Shown here piece after piece: positions 46,423 through 54,960 of a stretch of 64,000 nt of DNA. The stretch's first letter is position 1, and each line of letters opens with the position of its first letter. The notes beneath the pieces are model-generated. The model worked only from the letters and a program-made list of their open reading frames with translations. It made no database searches and was not told the DNA's origin. A program made the position numbers and the translations under genes. The stretch comes from Burkholderia thailandensis E264 (GTDB lineage Bacteria; Pseudomonadota; Gammaproteobacteria; Burkholderiales; Burkholderiaceae), in NCBI RefSeq assembly GCF_000012365.1, contig NC_007651.1:2418001-2482000 (forward strand), given 5' to 3'.

Positions 46423-47478
46423 TCAGCCTTGCTGCTCGACGAGCGCGCGCGCGTCGGCGACGTGGCCGCGGTACGCCTCGAAGATCTGGCGCAGTGCGTC
46501 GTCGAACGTGAACTGCGGCGCCCAGCCGAGCTCGCGCATCGTGTTCTCGATTTTCGGCACGCGGTTCTGCACATCCTGATAGCCGTTGCCGTAGTACGCG
46601 CCCGACGTGGTTTCGACGAGCTTCACGCGCTTGGCCGAATCCGTGTACTCGGGGAATTCCGCCGCGAGCTCGAGCATCTTGTTCGCGAGCTCGCGCACCG
46701 AGAAGTTATTGTTCGGATTCCCGATGTTGTAGATCTTGCCCGTCGCGACGCCGTTCGGATTCTCGATGATCTTCATCAGCGCGCTGATGCCGTCGTCGAC
46801 GTACGTGAACGCGCGCTTCTGCGAGCCGCCGTCGACGAGGCTGATGTTCTCGCCGCGCACGATGTGGCCGAGGAATTGCGTGACGACGCGCGAGCTGCCT
46901 TCCTTCGGCGTGTAGATCGAGTCGAGGCCCGGGCCGATCCAGTTGAACGGGCGGAACAGCGTGAAGTTCAGGCCTTCCATTCCGTAGCCCCAGATCACGC
47001 GGTCCATCAACTGCTTGGAGCACGCGTAGATCCAGCGCGGCTTGTTGATCGGGCCGTAGGTGAGGGCGGACGCGTCCGGATCGAACTGCTCGTCCGCGCA
47101 CATCCCGTACACCTCGGACGTCGACGGAAACACGAGATGCTTCTTGTACTTGACGGCCGAGCGCACGATGGGCAGGTTCGCCTCGAAGTCGAGCTCGAAC
47201 ACGCGCAGCGGCTGCTGGACGTAGGTGGCGGGCGTCGCGATCGCGACGAGCGGCAGGATCACGTCGCACTTCTTCACGTGATACTCGACCCACTCCTTGT
47301 TGATCGTGATGTCGCCTTCGAAGAAATGCATCCGCTCGTGCTTGACGAGATCGCCGAGCCGATCGGTCTGCATGTCCATGCCGAACACTTCCCAATCGGT
47401 GGTTTCAAGAATGCGCTTGGACAGGTGATGGCCGATGAAGCCGTTCACACCCAGGATCAGGACTTTTTTAGCTTTCAT
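46423..47478 (-). CDS. arnA: UDP-glucuronate decarboxylase (ArnA C-terminal dehydrogenase activity), separate protein
   Basis: 351-residue SDR enzyme that oxidises and decarboxylates UDP-glucuronate to UDP-4-keto-pentose. NAD motif VLILGVNGFIGHHLSKRIL, PSTSEVYGMC, and the Tyr-x3-Lys motif YACSKQLMDRV are clear; the NKPRWIYACSKQ block matches E. coli ArnA. The formyltransferase half, fused in enterobacteria, is a separate gene just upstream with ATGA overlap. The ATG at 47478 follows GGAAGAATGAC-like sequence. Confidence 0.95.
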   Translation of the reverse strand: MKAKKVLILGVNGFIGHHLSKRILETTDWEVFGMDMQTDRLGDLVKHERMHFFEGDITINKEWVEYHVKKCDVILPLVAIATPATYVQQPLRVFELDFEANLPIVRSAVKYKKHLVFPSTSEVYGMCADEQFDPDASALTYGPINKPRWIYACSKQLMDRVIWGYGMEGLNFTLFRPFNWIGPGLDSIYTPKEGSSRVVTQFLGHIVRGENISLVDGGSQKRAFTYVDDGISALMKIIENPNGVATGKIYNIGNPNNNFSVRELANKMLELAAEFPEYTDSAKRVKLVETTSGAYYGNGYQDVQNRVPKIENTMRELGWAPQFTFDDALRQIFEAYRGHVADARALVEQQG

Positions 47479-48422
47479 GAATGACGGGAAGAATGAAGGA
47501 ACTGCGCGAATTCCGCTGGGGAAACGACGGTTTCGCCGCCGTCGCGCTGCCGGCGCAGTTCGAGAATGGAGACGGCGCGGCTGTCGCCGCAAACGCCGAA
47601 CAGCGCATTATCGCTTACGTGCAGGCCCGGCGGCAAATCGGCGGCCGCCCGCGCGGGCGCCGAGCCGGGCGCCGCGAGCCGCGCGCGCGCGATCACGAAG
47701 CGTGCGCCGTCGAGATCGGTGAACGCGCCCGGATACGGCGGCGCGACCGCGCGGATCAGGTTGTACACGCTCGCGGCCGGCCGCGACCAGTCGATGCGGC
47801 CGTCCTCGGGCTTGCGCCCGCCGTAGTAGCTGCCTTGCGAAAGATCGTTCGGCAGGTGCGGCGCCTCGCCGGCAAGCAGCGCGGGCAGCACGCGCCAGAG
47901 CGTCTGCTCGGCCGCGACGGTGACCTTGTCGAACACCTGGGCCGCGGTGTCGTCGGGCAGGATCGGCACCGCGCTCTGGCCGACGATCGCGCCCGCATCG
48001 GGCTTCGCGGCCATCTCGTGCAGTGTCGCGCCGGTTTCGGTCTCGCCGTTGAGCACCGCCCAGTTCGTCGGCACGCGGCCGCGGTACTTCGGCAGCAGCG
48101 AGCCGTGCATGTTGTACGCGCCGCGCGCGGCGAGCGCGAGGAGGTCGACGGGCAGCATGTGCCGGTAATAGAACGAGAAGATGAAATCGGGCTTCGCGCC
48201 CGCGACCGCCGCGCGCACGTCGGCGCTCGTCGGATCGGCGGGCGTGATGCACGCGATTGCGTGCTCGGCCGCGACCGCCGCGACGCTGCCGAACCAGATG
48301 TTCTCGGTCGGGCTGTCTTCGTGCGTGACGACGAGCGCGACGTCGACGCCGCGCGCGAGCAGCACCTGCAGGCAGCGCACGCCGACGTTGTGATAGGCGA
48401 AGACGACGGCGCGCGGCTTCAT
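47475..48422 (-). CDS. UDP-Ara4N formyltransferase (ArnA N-terminal activity), separate protein
   Basis: 315-residue folate-dependent formyltransferase that formylates UDP-L-Ara4N. The catalytic Asn-His block AYNMHGSLLPKYRGRVPTNW and the N10-formyl-THF binding region FSFYYRHMLP are intact, and the C-terminal OB-like domain is present. Its stop overlaps the dehydrogenase start by four bases, and its start overlaps arnC by four bases, indicating tight translational coupling and the same order as the domains of fused ArnA. Confidence 0.93.
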   Translation of the reverse strand: MKPRAVVFAYHNVGVRCLQVLLARGVDVALVVTHEDSPTENIWFGSVAAVAAEHAIACITPADPTSADVRAAVAGAKPDFIFSFYYRHMLPVDLLALAARGAYNMHGSLLPKYRGRVPTNWAVLNGETETGATLHEMAAKPDAGAIVGQSAVPILPDDTAAQVFDKVTVAAEQTLWRVLPALLAGEAPHLPNDLSQGSYYGGRKPEDGRIDWSRPAASVYNLIRAVAPPYPGAFTDLDGARFVIARARLAAPGSAPARAAADLPPGLHVSDNALFGVCGDSRAVSILELRRQRDGGETVVSPAEFAQFLHSSRHS

Positions 48423-49426
48423 CGCGCGGCCTCGCGACGCTCGGCGGCGAGCGTGACGCCGGGCTTGCCGTCGCGCGCCTCGAGCACGGTGTGGATCAGA
48501 TAGCGCGGCCGCGCGCGGACCTGCTGATAGATTCGTCCGATGTATTCGCCGAGCAGGCCGAGCGCGAAGATGATCACGCCGAGCAGGAAGAACGTGATCG
48601 CGAAGAGGGTGAACACGCCTTGCACTTCCGCGCCGACGATGAAGCGGCGCACGACGAGCAGCACGAAGAGCGCGGCCGAGCCGAGCGACAGGATCACGCC
48701 GATGAACGACAGCCATTGCAGCGGCACGACGGAGAAGCCCGTGACGAGATCGAAGTTCAGGCGGATCAGGCTGTACAGCGAGTATTTCGATTCGCCCGCG
48801 AAGCGCTCTTCGTGCGCGACCTCGATTTCGGTCGGGTTCTGCGCGAACGTGTACGCGAGCGCGGGGATGAACGTGTTCACCTCGCCGCAGCGGTTGATCG
48901 TGTCGATGATGTGGCGGCTGTATGCGCGCAGCATGCAGCCCTGATCGGTCATCTTGATGCGCGTGATGCGCTCGCGCAGCCGGTTCATCGCGGCCGACGC
49001 CTTGCGGCGGAACAGGCTGTCCTGGCGTTGCAGCCGGATCGAGCCGACGTAGTCGTAGCCTTCGCGCATCTTCGCGATCAGCTTGCCGATTTCCTCGGGC
49101 GGATTCTGCAGGTCGGCGTCGAGCGTGATGACGATCTCGCCGCGCGACTGCTCGAAGCCCGCGAGGATCGCCATGTGCTGGCCGTAGTTGCCGTTCAGGA
49201 GCACGACGCGCGTCGTGTCCGGGCGCACGCGGAACTGGTCGGCGAGGAGGGCGGCCGAGCGGTCGCGGCTGCCGTCGTTGACGAGGATCACTTCGTACGG
49301 CGTGCCGAGCGCGTCGAGCGCCGGATAGAGCCGCGCGAAGAGCGCGGCGAGCCCCGCTTCCTCGTTGTACACGGGGATGACGATCGAAACTTCAGGATTC
49401 GTCGCGCGTGTTTCAGGGTGAGTCAT
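48419..49426 (-). CDS. arnC: Undecaprenyl-phosphate Ara4FN transferase ArnC
   Basis: 335-residue GT2 membrane glycosyltransferase moving Ara4FN to undecaprenyl phosphate. The catalytic domain has SIVIPVYNEEAGLAALFARL, VNDGSRDRSA and ITLDADLQNPPEE (DxD). Two C-terminal membrane helices (about 235-300: WLSFIGVILSLGSAALFVLL and LFAITFFLLGVIIFALGLLG) match ArnC. It starts 6 bp after the arnB stop. Confidence 0.95.
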   Translation of the reverse strand: MTHPETRATNPEVSIVIPVYNEEAGLAALFARLYPALDALGTPYEVILVNDGSRDRSAALLADQFRVRPDTTRVVLLNGNYGQHMAILAGFEQSRGEIVITLDADLQNPPEEIGKLIAKMREGYDYVGSIRLQRQDSLFRRKASAAMNRLRERITRIKMTDQGCMLRAYSRHIIDTINRCGEVNTFIPALAYTFAQNPTEIEVAHEERFAGESKYSLYSLIRLNFDLVTGFSVVPLQWLSFIGVILSLGSAALFVLLVVRRFIVGAEVQGVFTLFAITFFLLGVIIFALGLLGEYIGRIYQQVRARPRYLIHTVLEARDGKPGVTLAAERREAAR

Positions 49427-49432
49427 GTCCGC

Positions 49433-50584
49433 TTATTTTCCGTATTGTTCGCAAATCTGGTTGACGGCGTCGACGACCCGTTGCACGTCCGCTTCGCGCA
49501 TCTGCGTGAAGAGCGGCAGCGTGACGGTCGACGCGCCGAAGCGCTCGGCGTGGGGGAACATGCCCTCCTTGAAGCCGCGCGCGCGGTACAGCGTGAAAAG
49601 GTGAATGGCCGGGTAATGGACGCCCGAGCCGATGCCGCGTTGCTTCAACTGCTCCATGAACTCGCCGCGCGAGATCGACAGCTTCTCGAGCGGCAGCGTG
49701 ATCTGGAACATGTGCCAGTTGCCGTGCTCGAAATCCGCGACGGGCAGCCCGACGCCGAGCGCGAGCGCCGGGCCGCCCGCGAACGCGTCGAAGTAGCGGC
49801 GCGCAAGCGTGCGGCGCGTCGCGTTGAAGCGTTCGAGATGCGCGAGCTGGCCCCAGCCGACGCGCGCGGCGACGTCGGTCAGATTGTACTTGCCGCCGAG
49901 CACGTCGCAGTCCATGCCGTCGAGCCCCGTGCGCGTGATGCCCTGCAGCCGGTACTTCTGCGCGAGCGTCGCCTCGGCTTCGTCGTTGAGCACGAGCGCG
50001 CCGCCTTCGATCGACGTGATGTTCTTGTTCGGATGGAAGCTGAACGACACGATGTCGCCGATCGCCCCGATGCGCTGGCCGCGCCACGTCGAGCCGAGCG
50101 CCTGCGCGGCGTCCTCGATCACGCGAAGCTGATGCGCGCGCGCGATCGCATAGAGGCGGTCCATGTCGACGGGCAGGCCCGCGAGGTACACCGGGATGAG
50201 CGCCTTCGTGCGCGGCGTGATCGCCTTTTCGACGAGATCGAGATCGAGGTTGCGCGTCGCGGGATCGATGTCGACGAACACGGGCGTCGCGCCCGTCTCG
50301 AGGATCACGTTGCTCGTCGCGACCCACGACGCGGGCGTCGTGATCACTTCGTCGCCGGGGCCTACGCCCGCGATCCGCAGGCCGATCTCGAGCGTCGCCG
50401 TGCCGGAGTTGAACACCCGCACGGGACGCCCGCCGCAATACTCGGACAGCGCTGCCTCGAAGCGCTGGCACTGCGGGCCGGTCGTGATCCAGCCGGAGCG
50501 CAGCACGTCGGCCACGCCCTGGATGGTTTCCTCGTCGATCTCGGGTTTGACGAACGGCAGGAAAGGAACGGAAGTCTGGCTCAT
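49433..50584 (-). CDS. arnB: UDP-4-amino-4-deoxy-L-arabinose aminotransferase ArnB
   Basis: 383-residue PLP enzyme (DegT/DnrJ family) transferring an amino group from glutamate to UDP-4-keto-pentose. The PLP Lys187 is in FSFHPNKNITSIEGGAL, PVYLAGLPVDMDRL and IEDAAQALGSTW are the PLP-phosphate and Asp motifs. MSQTSVPFLPFVKPEIDEET matches the family start. It lies 130 bp after the ArnE/F-like gene; this is the largest gap in the operon. Confidence 0.95.
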   Translation of the reverse strand: MSQTSVPFLPFVKPEIDEETIQGVADVLRSGWITTGPQCQRFEAALSEYCGGRPVRVFNSGTATLEIGLRIAGVGPGDEVITTPASWVATSNVILETGATPVFVDIDPATRNLDLDLVEKAITPRTKALIPVYLAGLPVDMDRLYAIARAHQLRVIEDAAQALGSTWRGQRIGAIGDIVSFSFHPNKNITSIEGGALVLNDEAEATLAQKYRLQGITRTGLDGMDCDVLGGKYNLTDVAARVGWGQLAHLERFNATRRTLARRYFDAFAGGPALALGVGLPVADFEHGNWHMFQITLPLEKLSISRGEFMEQLKQRGIGSGVHYPAIHLFTLYRARGFKEGMFPHAERFGASTVTLPLFTQMREADVQRVVDAVNQICEQYGK

Positions 50585-50714
50585 GTAAGCTTCGCTCGTT
50601 GTCGTGTGAAAGGAATCGGGCGCTGCCCGACACGCGCATTTAACACTGTCCGCCGGAACGGGTGCGTCACTTTTTGTCGGCGCGCGTTGGGCGCGCCGGC
50701 CGGGTGCGGGCGCG

Positions 50715-51086
50715 TCAGCTGCGCGCGAGCACGAACACGCCGATCAGGATGATGCCGATGCCGACGAGGCGCTGCACCGACAACACCTCGCCGAACAGGT
50801 ACCATGCGGCGAACGCGTTGACGACGTAGCCGAGCGAGAGCATCGGATACGCGACCGACACGTCGACCCGGGACAGCCCGACGATCCACACGACCACGGA
50901 GAGCACGTAGCAGCCGAGGCCGCCGATGATCGGCAATTGGGTCGCGATCTTGAAGCCGATGGGCACAATGTTCGCACGGGTGAATTCGAAGTGTCCAACG
51001 GCGCGCACGCCGGCCTTGAGCAGCAGTTGCGCGCAGGCGTTCAGCATCACGCCCGTGACGATGCAAAAGAGGGAGACGGGGTTCAT
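50715..51086 (-). CDS. Single SMR-type Ara4N-lipid flippase subunit (ArnE/ArnF-like)
   Basis: 123 residues forming four membrane helices of the small multidrug resistance fold. It combines an ArnF-like stretch (GGLGCYVLSVVVWIVGL) with the ArnE-like SRVDVSVAYPMLSLGYVV and a final helix IIILIGVFVL-like. E. coli uses two proteins, ArnE and ArnF, to flip undecaprenyl-phosphate-Ara4N; only one is encoded here. It lies between arnT and arnB, 20 bp after arnT. GAAGGACCCGAATCG precedes the ATG. Confidence 0.88.
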   Translation of the reverse strand: MNPVSLFCIVTGVMLNACAQLLLKAGVRAVGHFEFTRANIVPIGFKIATQLPIIGGLGCYVLSVVVWIVGLSRVDVSVAYPMLSLGYVVNAFAAWYLFGEVLSVQRLVGIGIILIGVFVLARS

Positions 51087-51106
51087 CGATTCGGGTCCTT
51101 CGCGGC

Positions 51107-52813
51107 TCAGGATTGCGGCTTCTCGACGACGACGCGCCGGTTGTCGCGCGCGACGACGCGCATCGGCAGACCCGCCGCCGACAACTGCTTGTAGCGGTCG
51201 GGCGACATCAGCGCGAGCGCGTAGCGATCGGCGCGCCAGCGTCGTTCCCATTCGGCGACGGTCGGAACCCACTTGTCGGGCTCAACCGAGATGCCGAACG
51301 TGAGTTCGTCCTTGCGCTCGACCATGATCATCGTGTGGCCGACGTAGAACGGCAGCGTGTGGTCGAGCGTGTCGACCGAGTAGAACGGCGTGTCGGGCGG
51401 CAGCTTCGCGAGCTCCTCGCGGATCGCGGGCGCGAGGAGCGCGCCCGAGCTGTAGCGGCCGAACGCGTCGTGACCGGTGCCGCCGATCGTGCCGAGGAGC
51501 AGCCAGCCGGCGCCGAACGCCACGGCCGCCGCGGCGATGCCGGCGCGGCCGCGTCGATTGAGCCACACGGCGACGAGCGTGAGCGCGAACGCGGTGGCGA
51601 GCGCCGCGTACACCCACTTCTGGAACTCCAGGTACTGCGAATTCGGCGTGCGCGCGTCGCCCAGACGCTCGAGGAAGAGCGTGCCGAACGCGGCGGCGAC
51701 GAGGAACACCAGGTAGCCGAACAGGTGGCGGCGGAACCGCTCGCGCGGCACGAGCGGCAGATACGTGCCGATCATCAGCGCGAGCGCGGGCGCCACGGGC
51801 AGCACGTACGAGATCAGCTTCGAGTGCGACGCGCTGAAGAACAGGAAGATGAACGCGCTCCACGTAGCCAGCACGAGCATCGGCGCGAAGCCGTTCGGCT
51901 GACGCGGAATGCGCAGCGCGTGGCGCACGCCCTGCACGCTCACGGACAGCCACGGCAGGAAGCCGACGACGAGCACCGGCACGAAGTAGTAGAACGCGCC
52001 GGGGCGGTTCTGCTCGGGCGTCAGGTAGCGCCGGAACTGCTGGACGATGAAGAAGAAGTTGAAGAACTCGGGGTTGCGCGATTGCACGAGCGCGAACCAC
52101 GGCGTCGCGATCGCGAAGAAGATGGCGAGGCCGCTCACGAGGTGCAGGCGCTTCCACAGCGCCCAGTCGCGCGACGCGAGCGTATAGAGCACGAGCACGG
52201 CGCCGGGCAGGATCAGCCCGATGAGGCCCTTCGACAGCACGGCGAGCGCCATCGACGCCCAGCAGAGCCACATCCAGCCCCGCTCGGCGCGCTTGCCGAT
52301 GCCGGGCCGCTGCGCGAGGAGGAGCGCGCAGAGGGTGACCGTCATCCACAGCGACAGCCCCATGTCGAGCGCGTTGAAGTGGCCCATCAGGTTCCAGTAC
52401 GGCGAGCACGCGAGCACGAGCGCCGCGAAGAAGCCCGCGCGCGGGTTGAACACGCGCGCGCCGGCGTAGCCGACGAAGAGCACGCCCGCGAAGCTCGCGA
52501 GCGCCGTGTACAGGCGCGCCTGCCATTCGCCGACGCCGAACCACGCGAACGTGAGCGCGTTGAGCCAGGTCTGCAGCGGCGGCTTCTCGAAATACTTGTA
52601 GCCGTTGTAGCGCGGCGTGATCCAGTCGCCCGTGACGAACATCTCGCGGGCCATTTCGGCGTAGCGGCCTTCGTCGCTCGGGATCAGGTGGCGCAGGCCG
52701 AGCGGCGCGAACCAGATCACGGCGAGGGCCGCGACGAGAAAGAGGAGCGCGGCGCGGTTCAGCGTCACGGGCGCGGCGCGATCGAGCGGTAGCCTCGTCG
52801 GCGTATCGTTCAT
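51107..52813 (-). CDS. arnT: Lipid A L-Ara4N transferase ArnT
   Basis: 568-residue GT-C (PMT family) integral membrane enzyme with about 13 helices that moves L-Ara4N from undecaprenyl phosphate to lipid A phosphates, lowering affinity for polymyxin. The first periplasmic loop has the catalytic region PSDEGRYAEMAREMFVTGDWITPRYNG, followed by YFEKPPLQTW. The C-terminal periplasmic domain (about 455-568) is present. The ATG at 52813 begins MNDTPTRLPL; upstream frame is noncoding. First gene of the operon; repeats described below lie in its upstream region. Confidence 0.95.
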   Translation of the reverse strand: MNDTPTRLPLDRAAPVTLNRAALLFLVAALAVIWFAPLGLRHLIPSDEGRYAEMAREMFVTGDWITPRYNGYKYFEKPPLQTWLNALTFAWFGVGEWQARLYTALASFAGVLFVGYAGARVFNPRAGFFAALVLACSPYWNLMGHFNALDMGLSLWMTVTLCALLLAQRPGIGKRAERGWMWLCWASMALAVLSKGLIGLILPGAVLVLYTLASRDWALWKRLHLVSGLAIFFAIATPWFALVQSRNPEFFNFFFIVQQFRRYLTPEQNRPGAFYYFVPVLVVGFLPWLSVSVQGVRHALRIPRQPNGFAPMLVLATWSAFIFLFFSASHSKLISYVLPVAPALALMIGTYLPLVPRERFRRHLFGYLVFLVAAAFGTLFLERLGDARTPNSQYLEFQKWVYAALATAFALTLVAVWLNRRGRAGIAAAAVAFGAGWLLLGTIGGTGHDAFGRYSSGALLAPAIREELAKLPPDTPFYSVDTLDHTLPFYVGHTMIMVERKDELTFGISVEPDKWVPTVAEWERRWRADRYALALMSPDRYKQLSAAGLPMRVVARDNRRVVVEKPQS

Positions 52814-52893
52814 AGAGTTCGTATTGAGTTTGTCAGATTCGATCGGGCGGATTTCGGCGATCGTCCGCGGCGAGCGGAACGCGGCGCGAAACC

Positions 52894-52926
52894 GGATGCA
52901 AGCGGGGCGCAAGCGGGATGCAAGCG
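52894..52926. repeat. Three 11-bp direct repeats upstream of arnT
   Basis: GGATGCAAGCG (52894-52904), GGGCGCAAGCG (52905-52915), GGATGCAAGCG (52916-52926): two identical units and one with two changes, in perfect 11-bp register, in the 151-bp noncoding gap before arnT. An 11-bp period places each unit on the same DNA face. Confidence 0.8.
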
Positions 52927-52952
52927 CCGCCGGGTGTTTTAGCGCGGTGCGG

Positions 52953-52969
52953 CTTAACGCTCGCTTAAC
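52953..52969. promoter_or_regulatory. PmrA-box-like direct repeat CTTAAC-N5-CTTAAC
   Basis: CTTAAC at 52953-52958 and 52964-52969 with a 5-bp spacer, 140 bp upstream of the arnT ATG and overlapping the stop codon of the preceding minus-strand gene. OmpR-type regulators such as PmrA bind tandem YTTAAK-N5-YTTAAK half-sites (established). It is also exactly 33 bp (three 11-bp steps) from the last repeat of the 52894-52926 array. Function here is inference. Confidence 0.5.
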
Positions 52970-53339
52970 GTTCGATCAGCAGCGCCGCGGCGACCTTCCG
53001 GCCTTCGGCCATCAGGATGTTGTACGTGCGGCAGGCGGCCTGGAAATCCATCGTCTCGACGCCGATGCGCTGCGCGGTAAGCTGCATGGTCAGGCGCGGG
53101 TGCGGGAAGCGCAGTCTCGCGCCGCTGCCGAAGATCACGACCTCGGGCTGCGGTTCGAGCAGCATCGCGAAGAGCTCGGGCGTGAGCGCGTCGAACGACG
53201 CGACGGGCCATTCGACGACGGGCGCGCCCGGCAGCACGATCACGCTCGTCTCGTGGCGCTGCAGATTGATGTCGACATAATCGGGGCCATAGCCGGTGAC
53301 GGTATTGAGCGCGTTGCTCGGGTCCTGATGTAATTTCAA
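52965..53339 (-). CDS. Mth938/AAMDC-domain protein (DUF498)
   Basis: 124 residues. The fold-family blocks GYGPDYVDINLQRHETSVIVLPG, VVIFGSGARLRFPHP and IGVETMDFQAACRTYNILMAEGRKVAAALL match DUF498/Mth938-like proteins, which are small, cytosolic and of unknown biochemical function. The start is TTG at 53339 with CGGAAGACCGAT upstream, giving MKLHQDPSNA; longer upstream extensions are low-complexity. It lies 151 bp upstream of arnT on the same strand and is divergent from alaA. Confidence 0.88.
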   Translation of the reverse strand: MKLHQDPSNALNTVTGYGPDYVDINLQRHETSVIVLPGAPVVEWPVASFDALTPELFAMLLEPQPEVVIFGSGARLRFPHPRLTMQLTAQRIGVETMDFQAACRTYNILMAEGRKVAAALLIER

Positions 53340-53677
53340 ATCGGTCTTCCGCGGTGTCGAAAAGGGTCGGATCAACGGCCGCGCAGCGCGGCGATCCGGC
53401 CCCGAACGGGGCGGGCCGCCTGCCGCGATGCGTGCGGCCGTCGTGGCGGGCGCTGCCGCGCGACGGCCGCGGCCGGGTTGGTGCATTGCGAAAGTCGGCC
53501 AAAATCCGCTAAATTATAACTTTTTAGCCGCTCCCGGGCGGCGATTCTGTCGCGCGCCGCCACAAGCCGCGTCCGTCAGCCGCATGAAGCCATTCCTAGA
53601 CAGCGCGCTACCGGCCGCTCTCCAGTTTTGATCCCCGCCCCCCAGGCCCGCAGGCATTACCCAGGAACGAGTCCGCC

Positions 53678-54916
53678 GTGAAACCGATTCAGAAGTCGAA
53701 CAAGCTGCTCAACGTCTGCTACGACATCCGCGGCCCCGTCCTCGAGCACGCGAAGCGCCTCGAGGAAGAGGGGCACCGCATCATCAAGCTGAACATCGGC
53801 AATCTGGCCCCGTTCGGCTTCGACGCGCCGGACGAGATCATCCAGGACATGATCCGCAACCTGCCGACGTCGTCCGGCTATTCGGATTCGAAAGGCGTGT
53901 TCGCCGCGCGCAAGGCGATCATGCACTACACGCAGCAAAAGGGCGTGCACGGCGTCGGGCTCGACGACATCTACATCGGCAACGGCGCGTCCGAGCTCAT
54001 CGTGATGGCCACGCAGGCGCTGCTGAACGACGGCGACGAGGTGCTGCTGCCCGCGCCCGACTACCCGCTCTGGACCGCGGCCGTGAGCCTGTCGGGCGGC
54101 ACGCCCGTGCACTACATCTGCGACGAGTCGAACCGCTGGATGCCCGATCCCGACGACATCCGCCGCAAGATCACGCCGAACACGAAGGCGCTCGTCGTGA
54201 TCAACCCGAACAACCCGACGGGCGCGCTCTACTCGGACGAACTGCTCGTCGAGCTGATCGCGATCGCGCGCGAGCACGGGCTCATCATCTTCGCCGACGA
54301 GGTTTACGACAAGATCGTCTACGACGGCCAGTCGCACACGGCGCTCGCGTCGCTCGCGCCGGACGTGATCACCGTCACGTTCAACAGCCTGTCGAAGAGC
54401 TACCGGTCGTGCGGCTATCGCGCGGGCTGGATGTCGGTGGCGGGGCTGACGGCCGAGAACCGCCGCCGCGCGCACGATTATCTGGAAGGGCTCGGCATCC
54501 TGTCGTCGATGCGCCTCTGCGCGAACGTGCCCGGCCAGTACGCGATCCAGACCGCGCTCGGCGGCTATCAGAGCATCAACGAACTGATCATGCCGAGCGG
54601 GCGCCTGTACAAGCAGCGCGAGCTCGCGTACGACATGCTGACGGCGATTCCCGGCGTGTCGTGCGTGAAGCCGGAAGCGGCGCTCTACATGTTTCCGCGT
54701 CTCGACCCGAAGCTCTATCCGATCGAGAACGACCAGCAGTTCATCCTCGAGCTGCTGCTCAAGGAGCGCGTGCTGCTCGTGCAGGGCACGGGCTTCAACT
54801 GGCCGACGCCGGATCACTTCCGCGTCGTGTTCCTGCCGAACGTCGACGACCTGACCGATTCGATCGAGCGGATCGCGCGCTTCCTCGACGGCTACCGCAA
54901 GCGCCACTCGGCCTGA
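53678..54916 (+). CDS. alaA: Glutamate-pyruvate aminotransferase AlaA
   Basis: 412-residue class I/II PLP aminotransferase. MKPIQKSNKLLNVCYDIRGPVLEHAKRLEEEGH is the AlaA N-terminus, NNPTGALYSDELL binds substrate, and the PLP Lys is in TFNSLSKSYRSCGYRAGW. It makes alanine from pyruvate and glutamate. The start is GTG; ACGAGTCCGCC lies upstream. Located before hom-thrC, 44 bp from hom, a frequent beta-proteobacterial arrangement. Confidence 0.94.
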   Translation: MKPIQKSNKLLNVCYDIRGPVLEHAKRLEEEGHRIIKLNIGNLAPFGFDAPDEIIQDMIRNLPTSSGYSDSKGVFAARKAIMHYTQQKGVHGVGLDDIYIGNGASELIVMATQALLNDGDEVLLPAPDYPLWTAAVSLSGGTPVHYICDESNRWMPDPDDIRRKITPNTKALVVINPNNPTGALYSDELLVELIAIAREHGLIIFADEVYDKIVYDGQSHTALASLAPDVITVTFNSLSKSYRSCGYRAGWMSVAGLTAENRRRAHDYLEGLGILSSMRLCANVPGQYAIQTALGGYQSINELIMPSGRLYKQRELAYDMLTAIPGVSCVKPEAALYMFPRLDPKLYPIENDQQFILELLLKERVLLVQGTGFNWPTPDHFRVVFLPNVDDLTDSIERIARFLDGYRKRHSA

Positions 54917-54960
54917 CCGGGCGAGTCTCACCTTTTTCATTCAATAAGATCACACGCAGC

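Noticed and set aside
46423..48422. Split arnA as a frameshift or assembly error
   Set aside because: The second gene has its own ATG, a clean ATGA overlap and a complete Rossmann start; the junction looks designed rather than broken.
48491..50752. 753-residue plus-strand open frame antisense to arnC and arnB
   Set aside because: Same shadow effect; the minus-strand genes have full catalytic motifs and overlapping starts and stops.
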